NCBI RefSeq assembly: GCF_018080005.1
Contig: NZ_CP073015.1
Span: 496,001-560,000, forward strand
DNA length: 64,000 nucleotides
Reading direction: 5' to 3'
DNA from: Flavobacterium sp. CS20
Lineage (GTDB): Bacteria; Bacteroidota; Bacteroidia; Flavobacteriales; Flavobacteriaceae
This document shows positions 63,445 to 64,000 of the stretch, piece after piece. Every line of letters starts with the position of its first letter. Within the stretch, counting starts at the first letter, position 1. The notes under the pieces are model-generated. The model was not told the DNA's origin. It worked only from the letters and a program-made list of their open reading frames with translations, and ran no database searches. Position numbers and translations under genes: made by a program.

Positions 63445-64000
63445 ATGACAACAAAAGAACAAATTATATACAAATACAAAACGGCTAACGTCTTAGAAAA
63501 ACTTATTGGGCTAAATGTCATTATGTTTGTGTTGACTTATGTATTTAGAGCCTTGTTTTTCTTGATGGGCATAGAAACTAACCTGTTTTTAGAATGGTTA
63601 GTCTTTCCAAAAGATTTAGGGGATTTTGTTTTTAAGCCATGGTCTATTGTGACTTATGCGTTTTTACATGCTGGGTTTTTACATATCTTGTTTAATATGA
63701 TTATTCTATACTTTGGTGGACAACAGTTTTTGACTTTTTATTCAGGTAAAAAGTTGCTCAACTATTATATTTTAGGGGCAATTTTTGGGGCTTTAATTTA
63801 TATGTTGAGCTATAATTTGTTCCCAGCTTTTTCAGGTATTGGTAAGTCTTATTTAATTGGAGCTTCAGCGACCGTGATGGCAGTATTTATAGGTATATCC
63901 ACAAAAGTGCCTAATTTAAGTGTAAGGCTTTTTTTAATAGGAAATATCAAACTCTGGTGGATTGCAGCGTTTTTTGTTTTAATGGACATTATTCAAATGC
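63445..64000 (+). CDS. second rhomboid family protease, 3' truncated by window edge
   Basis: From ATG 63445 the frame stays open to the window end, giving 185 residues. KPWSIVTYAFLHAGFLHILFNMIILYFGGQQF corresponds to the conserved His/Asn helix and IGASATVMAVFIG carries the catalytic Ser (GxS). The catalytic His would lie beyond the window. It differs from the first rhomboid (GASATVMA instead of GASGAIFGV) and seems a paralogue of distinct type, commonly found as a tandem pair downstream of mutL in flavobacteria. Starts 1 bp after the previous stop. Confidence 0.88.
   Translation, partial: MTTKEQIIYKYKTANVLEKLIGLNVIMFVLTYVFRALFFLMGIETNLFLEWLVFPKDLGDFVFKPWSIVTYAFLHAGFLHILFNMIILYFGGQQFLTFYSGKKLLNYYILGAIFGALIYMLSYNLFPAFSGIGKSYLIGASATVMAVFIGISTKVPNLSVRLFLIGNIKLWWIAAFFVLMDIIQM

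Overview
This is an AT-rich chromosomal window from a member of the Bacteroidota, most probably the family Flavobacteriaceae. The evidence is a fused LpxC/FabZ gene, the lpx-efp-sucD gene order, zapA-6S RNA-rny synteny, a PorT-type gliding/secretion protein beside ubiE, a TamL-type lipoprotein, flavobacterial DUF families, and promoters of the TTG-N19/20-TAnnTTTG type with no obvious Shine-Dalgarno sequences. I cannot name the genus from sequence alone.

Layout. 1-4261: lipid A genes (fabZ end, lpxA, lpxD-like), efp and sucD. 4509-8402: hydrolase, M48 protease, ribH and a TPR protein. 8616-17984: rpsU, a DUF2797 protein, an interrupted GH3 gene, glycosyltransferases, ftsE, a coiled-coil gene, zapA, 6S RNA and rny. 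17031-28301: FMN oxidoreductase, mnmA, MATE pump, PAP2 phosphatase, tamL, trmH-like, porT, ubiE and LPS-type glycosyltransferases. 28526-31728: a repeat-rich SOS-mutagenesis module (umuD, umuC, short ssb). 32459-34902: a ketosynthase III-methyltransferase-glycosyltransferase operon. 34987-37765: tsf-rpsB and rpsI-rplM operons. 37957-46007: aroQ, DUF2851, hydrolases, threonine dehydrogenase, parDE, ruvB and a Crp/Fnr gene. 46352-49586: polyamine operon (arginine decarboxylase, agmatinase, deoxyhypusine synthase-like). 49756-64000: yidC, nucleoid protein, S9 peptidase, ompW, parC, cmk, mutL and two rhomboids.

Nine genes (gh3, rny, tamL, umuC, rpsB, aroQ, speB, mutL, S9 peptidase) contain single-base indels. 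Most shorten a homopolymer by one base, and gh3 also has an in-frame TGA. Several of these genes are normally essential, so sequencing or assembly error is the leading explanation. Because mutL is itself hit, a mismatch-repair-deficient lineage is an alternative that can be tested. Interrupted frames are typed 'pseudogene' only to flag the break; I believe most encode a full product. rpsB is kept as CDS because only its tail is affected.

No CRISPR array, tRNA, rRNA, prophage or transposase was seen. The least explained material is non-coding: two heptamer arrays that place a stop codon in every frame, a pair of about 134-bp dispersed repeats about 90% identical whose hairpin is retained by G-U pairs, a foldable region between umuC and ssb, and a three-hairpin rpsB leader. 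The most interesting protein system is the polyamine operon, whose deoxyhypusine synthase homologue keeps the catalytic lysine but has changed amine-site residues.
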